This document shows positions 61,027-64,000 of a DNA stretch of 64,000 nucleotides, piece after piece. The position numbers and the translations under genes were made by a program. The notes beneath the pieces are model-generated. The model was not told where the DNA came from and ran no database searches. It saw only the letters and a list, made by a program, of their open reading frames with translations. The stretch covers positions 3,129-67,128 of the forward strand of contig JACJZQ010000018.1 of NCBI GenBank assembly GCA_020635495.1, given 5' to 3'. Source of the stretch: Flavobacteriales bacterium (GTDB taxonomy: Bacteria > Bacteroidota > Bacteroidia > UBA10329). Positions within the stretch are counted from its first letter, which is position 1. Every line of letters starts with the position of its first letter.

Positions 61027-64000
61027 AGCGACAGTTGTTCTTTGTCTTCTTTTTGATTTCGGGTTCGGTTTTCGCCCAGTATAATCCGCTTTCTCCACCA
61101 AACACGTTCCGTGCAACAGACAATCCGCTGTACTGGCAGAACCGCGAACATGCTTCCGATTACTGGCAACAGGATGTGCATTACCGAATTGCGGCAAATG
61201 TTGATGAACAGACCGACATCATCTCGGCCAAAATGGAGTTGAGCTATTGGAACAATTCACCCGATACACTCTACGAAGTTTTCTTCCATTTGTACCAGAA
61301 TGCGTTTCAGCCTGATTCTTACCACGACCTGCTAGATGGCGCACATGGCCGCAAGAATCGTTTCGGGAAGTATGAGGCAGAAGGAAAAGGCACCGAAGTG
61401 CTTTCGCTTAGACTTTGAACGGACAGGAAGTGAAGCAGGAATTGGACAACACCATTCTCCGTATCATTCCGAACCAACCGATTCTTCCGAATTCAAAAAC
61501 TGAGTTTAAAGTCGAATTCAACACCTATTTCGACCAAGGTTCGATGGGTAGAAGGATGAAGAAATTCTCTTCTGGAGATTTCACGCATTTCGATGGCGTG
61601 CATTGGTATCCGCGTATTTCGGTCTACGACCCGAAATTCGGTTGGACCACAGACCAACATCTCGGACAGGAATTCTACGGAGATTTCGGAACGTTTGATG
61701 TGGCACTGACCTTTGCCAGTAATTATATCGTTGAAGCAACGGGTTTTCTGCTCAATCGAGAAGCCGTTCTTCCGAAAGAACTCCGAGCCAAACTCGACCT
61801 GAAAAACTTTGCCGACAAACCATGGGATGAACCTGCTTCAAAGATTATTCCTTACGATACAACCGAGCACAAAACATGGATTTTCCATGCAGAAAATGTG
61901 CATGATTTCGCCTTTACGGCCGACCCAACTTACCGAATCGGTGAAACGGAATGGAACGGCATCAAATGCATCGCGCTGGCGCAGGAAGGTCATGCTTCGG
62001 GTTGGCAGAATGCAGCGGAATACACGGCCAAAACCATCAAGTATTTCTCCGAAGGAATTGGCATGTACAACTACCACAAGATGATTGTGGCGGATGCGGA
62101 AGACGGCATGGAATATCCGATGCTGACGCTAGATGGCGATGAAGACCCATACTACCGCGGACTGTTGGTGCACGAGATCGGTCACAATTGGTTTTACGGT
62201 CAGGTTGGGAACAATGAAACATACCGCGCTGCGCTGGACGAAGGTTTCACGCAGTATCTGACGGTTTACGGCCTGCGGAAAATTGATGGCGACACGGTGG
62301 TTTCGGAAGAGCCTGAGGGTTGGTATCGCAAGCGATTTGAGAAGGAACGATTGGCCATTGATGATGAAATCTACAACGGTTTCATGCGGAGCGCCATCAC
62401 CTATCGCGACCCGCAACTGAACACGCATTCCGACCAATTTGAGAACAGTTATTCCCACGGTTACGGCCACGTTTATTACAAAACGGCCGCCATGCTTTAC
62501 AACTTGGAATACGTGCTGGGCGACACGCTTTTCAACCGCGCCATGCAGTTCTATTTCGATGAGTGGAAATTCCGCCATCCGTATTTCGATGACTTCCGAA
62601 ACTCGATTATCCGCTACTCGAAAGTGGATCTGAACTGGTTTTTTGATCAATGGATGGAAACAACCAAGCACATCGATTATGGTGTGAAACGCATCCGAAA
62701 AACCGAGGAAGGTGCTTACAGCATTCGCTTCAAGCGAAAGGGTGATATGCAAATGCCGATCGATTTCACGGTCATCGACAAGAATGACAGCGTCCATCAA
62801 TTCCATATTCCGAACACGTGGTTTGTGAAGGAAACGGCCGCAACCGTGCTACCCAAATGGACAGGTTTCGGTGACCTAAATCTGACTTACGAAGCTGAGG
62901 TAATCGTGCCTGAAGGAATCAAACAGGTGATTATTGATCCGACCACGCGGCTGGCTGATGTGAATATGCTCGACAACACGAGCTACACGCCACTGAGCAT
63001 TGAGTTCGACCATCAGGTTTACAACACTCCCGATTGGCGGAAGTACGAGCTATTTGCTCGGCCAGACATCTGGTACAACGGTTTTGATGGGATGAAATTC
63101 GGGCTGCACGTTCATGGCGGGCATTTCAACACCAACCATGTTTTCAACGCGTACGTTTGGGCCAACTCAGGTTTCCTTCAGTGGGATGTTCCAGATAATG
63201 TGGAGAACGACCAGTTCATGCCTGTGAACTTCCTATTCGATTATCGTACTTCACTGGCCAAATATTGGAAGAACAGTCAGGTGGAAGTTTCGGGTCGCGT
63301 GCTGGACGGGCTTTACAATGGGGAAGTCGGATTTCAGAAGAAAACGAAGTCAGAAAAGACCACGTTCCGTTTGTATTTCCGAGCGCTTTACAGACACGAA
63401 GACCGCGACATTGCTTACCTGCTGAACCGCAACACGTGGAATACTGGGATGATGAACAACTCGTTCAACCTCGACATCAAGCACATTTACCGTTATCAGT
63501 CTGGAAATGGCGAACTGAACATCGGGCTGAGAAGCAGTTCGTTGGGTAGCGATTACGATTACCACCAACTGAAACTGGAAGCTAAGAACACAACCAGATT
63601 GTGGCGATTGATTCTGAAAACCCGTGCGTTTGCACAACTCGGAACAGGAAGCAACTGGGCGCCTGAATCGCAATTGTATTTGGGCGGAGCCAACCCCGAG
63701 GAAATGATGTACAACAAGTACATGCGTAGTTCGGGTATTTTCCCGTCAGATTGGGCAACTTTCCGAGAAACCAGCAACCATTTGCAATATGGTGGTGGAT
63801 TGAACCTTCGCGGTTACGTGGGTTATCTGGCACCAGAACAGGTGGAAGATGGGGTTGTGTTAGCTTTCGCTGGAAACAGCGGTGCCTCCATCAATGCTGA
63901 GTTGGAATTTGACGAGATCTTCGGGCTTCGTCCGTGGTGGACGCGTAATTGGTTGGATATTGACCTTTACCTCTTCGGAGATCTCGGATTCATCAGTACC
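61023..64000 (+). pseudogene. M1-family metallopeptidase, one frameshift, 3' end outside window
   Basis: The first 131 codons encode a signal peptide (MKRQLFFVFFLISGSVFAQ) and the N-terminal domain up to GTEVLSL; a stop follows at 61416-61418. From about 61415 frame 2 stays open for 862 codons to the window edge and continues the same protein (LNGQEVKQELDN...). One missing base near 61410-61414 explains the break. The catalytic site is intact: GMEYPML in place of GxMEN, HEIGH at about 62171, then LDEGF with the third zinc ligand Glu 19 residues on. The C-terminal 350 residues hold beta-rich, outer-membrane-protein-like sequence. It is probably periplasmic or surface-exposed and degrades peptides. 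Confidence 0.85.

Noticed and set aside
62129..62806. 225-residue minus-strand ORF over the M1 peptidase
   Set aside because: The plus-strand frame 2 encodes the zinc site and the rest of the M1 protein without interruption.
1..64000. tRNA, rRNA, prophage or replication origin
   Set aside because: No cloverleaf, rRNA signature, phage structural gene, dnaA-box cluster or att-like direct repeat was recognised by eye.

Overview
The window looks like a chromosomal segment of a Bacteroidota bacterium, probably of flavobacterial type. The evidence is: type IX secretion (T9SS) cargo with C-terminal sorting domains and 'gliding motility-associated' C-termini, a PorP/SprF-like outer-membrane protein, a PASTA/RluD/Ddl cluster, menaquinone synthesis by the futalosine route (MqnE), and several TAnnTTTG-like -7 promoter elements. 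No rRNA or tRNA gene and no CRISPR array was seen.

Region 1 (1-23.7 kb) is mostly housekeeping and cell-envelope genes, moderately GC-rich by eye. It holds the 3' part of a membrane glycosyltransferase, a DppC-type permease, a three-gene ATGA-coupled operon (antitoxin, ParE-like toxin, alpha/beta hydrolase), a PorP-like protein with a CHU_C lipoprotein, sucC, a frameshifted creD, an M16 peptidase pair, a large T9SS type-B adhesin-like protein, an M43 protease, mqnE, a small Cys-containing secreted protein, the minus-strand operon PASTA protein - T9SS protein - RluD, then ddl and rdgB. Two unusual tandem arrays lie here: a 21-bp array (3688-4150) and a 42-bp array (17234-17455). Both are in helical phase and both are built from near-palindromic units.

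Region 2 (23.8-58.2 kb) is a large surface-polysaccharide locus, AT-richer by eye. It has two separate Wzm/Wzt-type ABC exporters, about 16 glycosyltransferases (GT2, GT4, GT61 and an HlpA-like type), a DegT aminotransferase with a PglD/NeuD-type acetyltransferase, two AsnB-like amidotransferases, a methyltransferase, an acyltransferase-3 and three large polytopic membrane proteins without clear family. The likely product is an ABC-exported O-antigen or capsule-like glycan carrying acylated amino sugars and perhaps amidated uronic acids. Signs of rearrangement are an IS3-type transposase remnant, a 42-codon glycosyltransferase stub, REP-like hairpins and the duplicated exporter. A 1.6-kb stretch (26.87-28.43 kb) carries about a dozen apparent frameshifts, mostly at homopolymers, which split three genes.

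Region 3 (58.2-64 kb) returns to core genes: rlmH, a DUF4783 protein, nadC, a BrkB/YihY membrane protein and a frameshifted M1 metallopeptidase that runs off the right edge of the window.
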